Source: Nitrospinota bacterium (GTDB taxonomy: Bacteria; Nitrospinota; Nitrospinia; UBA9942). Taken from it: 6,189 nucleotides of DNA. Below the pieces are notes generated by a model, which saw only the letters and a list, made by a program, of their open reading frames with translations, was not told the origin of the DNA and ran no database searches. Position numbers and translations under genes: made by a program. The stretch spans positions 1 through 6,189 of the forward strand of contig DNJG01000141.1 of the NCBI GenBank assembly GCA_003489165.1, in the 5' to 3' direction. This document shows, in pieces, positions 5,128 through 6,189 of the stretch. The first letter of the stretch is position 1; each line of letters opens with the position of its first letter.

Positions 5128-6135
5128 TCAAATTCTTATCCTGTCCAACTCCTTGTCATCAATTGCCTTTGCATGAACAATAGCAGAAACAGTATCACAT
5201 TTTCTTCTGTAATTTACAGTTATCTCCTTATCCTTAGGTGCGTCGCTGTATCTTAATGTTATCTTAGAAGCAATTGGTATCAGCTCATTTTTAATTGCAC
5301 CACGCATGACTACTACCGGCCCCTCGTAACCGTTGACTGCAAATATATAGTCATCAGGTTCTGCAAGCCTTTCCAGCTTTTCATTTTCTGACTGGTCTCT
5401 TCCGACAATGATCTTACAGTTTTCATCAATCCTGAAATGTCTCCCTACCCTTAATAATTTTGTATCCTTTACAGCAGGGGTTTCTGTATGCTTAATCAGG
5501 TCCCTCATCCTACCTGCAAAATTAAATTCGGTCAGGAGACAGCCCCCTGACGCACAGGGGTAGTCATTTATACCCATTGTCTCTGCCAGCTCTATCTGTG
5601 CCTTCCTTGACCTGCCGGTTAAATCAAGGAGACGCTCCCTGTCAACAATTCCCTCTTTTTCAGGTATTGTAGGGTCAAAGTGTTTTGCCGAAAGGGGCCT
5701 TAAGATAAGCCCTTTAAGCCCGCTGTCCCTTTCAATTATATTCATAGCATCTCTCCTCTGGGACATTGGACGCTGTCCCAGAACCTCGCCAGTAAATACA
5801 AAAGATGCCCCTTCCTCCATCATTGCCTCTTTCGCCTTTTTAAACATCATTATCCTGCAGTCAAGACAGGGATTAAGGTTCCTTCCGTAGCCGTACTTTG
5901 GGCTGGCAACCATATTAATGTATTCCTGCCCCATGTAGACAGATTTAATTTTAATATTAAATTTTTCTGATACCTTTACAGCCTGATTCTTACACCCCGC
6001 ATTCTTGCTTGTGCATGTGCAGAATGGGCTCGTAAAATTAAGGGCTATAACCTCTATCCCTAAATCAACCATTAAACCCACAGCGATGGTGCTGTCCAGC
6101 CCGCCCGATAATAAACCAATTGCCTTCCTATTCAA
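5128..6135 (-). CDS. MnmA/ThiI-like PP-loop ATPase, predicted tRNA thiolase
   Basis: A 335-residue cytoplasmic protein predicted to adenylate a tRNA uridine and replace its oxygen with sulfur. The N-terminal PP-loop is LSGGLDST (9-16), binding ATP. NPCLDCRIMMF (88-98) corresponds to the NPxxxCNxxIKF segment of MnmA, and YPCASGGCLLTE (192-203) to its STGICFIGE segment, giving candidate catalytic Cys93 and Cys199. Extra cysteines, Cys90, Cys194 and the group FCTCTSKNAGC (38-48), could bind metal or an iron-sulfur cluster. TGEVLGQRPMSQ (115-126) and LRPLSAK (145-151) are hallmarks of this subfamily. The C-terminal part (about 228-310, LLRVGRHFRI and IIVGRDQSENEKL) resembles the NFACT-R-like RNA-binding domain reported fused to such ATPases. 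It is not canonical MnmA, lacking the usual C-terminal barrels. The start is TTG at 6135 behind GGAGGG. The neighbouring desulfurase is a plausible sulfur donor. The exact modified position is unknown. Confidence 0.85.
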   Translation of the reverse strand: MNRKAIGLLSGGLDSTIAVGLMVDLGIEVIALNFTSPFCTCTSKNAGCKNQAVKVSEKFNIKIKSVYMGQEYINMVASPKYGYGRNLNPCLDCRIMMFKKAKEAMMEEGASFVFTGEVLGQRPMSQRRDAMNIIERDSGLKGLILRPLSAKHFDPTIPEKEGIVDRERLLDLTGRSRKAQIELAETMGINDYPCASGGCLLTEFNFAGRMRDLIKHTETPAVKDTKLLRVGRHFRIDENCKIIVGRDQSENEKLERLAEPDDYIFAVNGYEGPVVVMRGAIKNELIPIASKITLRYSDAPKDKEITVNYRRKCDTVSAIVHAKAIDDKELDRIRI

Positions 6136-6139
6136 AATT

Positions 6140-6145
6140 CCCTCC
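6140..6145 (-). promoter_or_regulatory. Strong ribosome binding site before a TTG start
   Basis: On the minus strand GGAGGG (6145 to 6140) stands four bases before TTG (6135 to 6133). No ATG or GTG lies between it and the PP-loop motif nine residues in, so TTG must be the start. The strong site may compensate for the weak start codon. Confidence 0.8.
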
Positions 6146-6160
6146 AGAATAAAAACTTAA

Positions 6161-6189
6161 TTAGCCACAGAGGCACAGAGAGAGACAAA
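6161..6189. repeat. Partial copy of the ACCACAGAGGCACAGAG repeat, cut by window end
   Basis: AGCCACAGAGGCACAGAG (6163-6180) matches the right arm of the 2833-2996 repeat, read inverted, with two differences, followed by AGAGAGAC. It lies just upstream of the PP-loop gene. The opposite arm, if present, is beyond the window. Confidence 0.7.

Overview
This is an AT-rich bacterial window with short gaps between genes and A/T-rich codon use. The genes present are a copper nitrite reductase, a cysteine desulfurase, a serine acetyltransferase and an unusual PP-loop tRNA-thiolase-like protein. Most gaps in the right half are filled with palindromic dispersed repeats. Together these suggest a free-living, possibly uncultured bacterium of the Nitrospirota / deltaproteobacterial-like kind. 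That assignment is an inference from gene flavour, not from a marker gene.

Left part (1-1850, + strand): the 3' end of a copper nitrite reductase gene (nirK/aniA type), closed by a strong intrinsic terminator. Next is an orphan tetratricopeptide protein resembling the TPR tail of CheR-TPR chemotaxis methyltransferases. A nitroreductase-family flavoprotein gene follows, with a near-consensus sigma70 promoter in front of it.

Middle (1847-2816): ribonuclease HI on the minus strand meets the nitroreductase gene tail to tail, the two stop codons overlapping in a TTAA. It is divergent from a Nudix hydrolase gene. The 58-base gap between them carries a palindromic -10 box that could serve both directions.

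Right part (2996-6135, - strand): a probable sulfur-mobilisation group. In transcription order it is a PP-loop tRNA-thiolase-like ATPase (TTG start, strong Shine-Dalgarno), serine O-acetyltransferase (cysE) and a NifS/IscS-type cysteine desulfurase. The inferred logic is that CysE feeds cysteine synthesis, the desulfurase draws persulfide sulfur from cysteine, and the PP-loop enzyme may use that sulfur to thiolate tRNA.

The gaps flanking and separating these genes hold inverted repeats of at least three sequence families: 2833-2996, 4194-4274 and 5006-5119, plus a copy cut by the window end at 6161-6189. Two of them run into coding sequence. One supplies the stop codon of the desulfurase gene; the other encodes the last residues and stop of CysE. 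No RNA gene, CRISPR array, transposase or complete novel system is visible. The most unusual points are the repeat-to-gene junctions, the orphan CheR-like TPR module and the cysteine-rich PP-loop protein.
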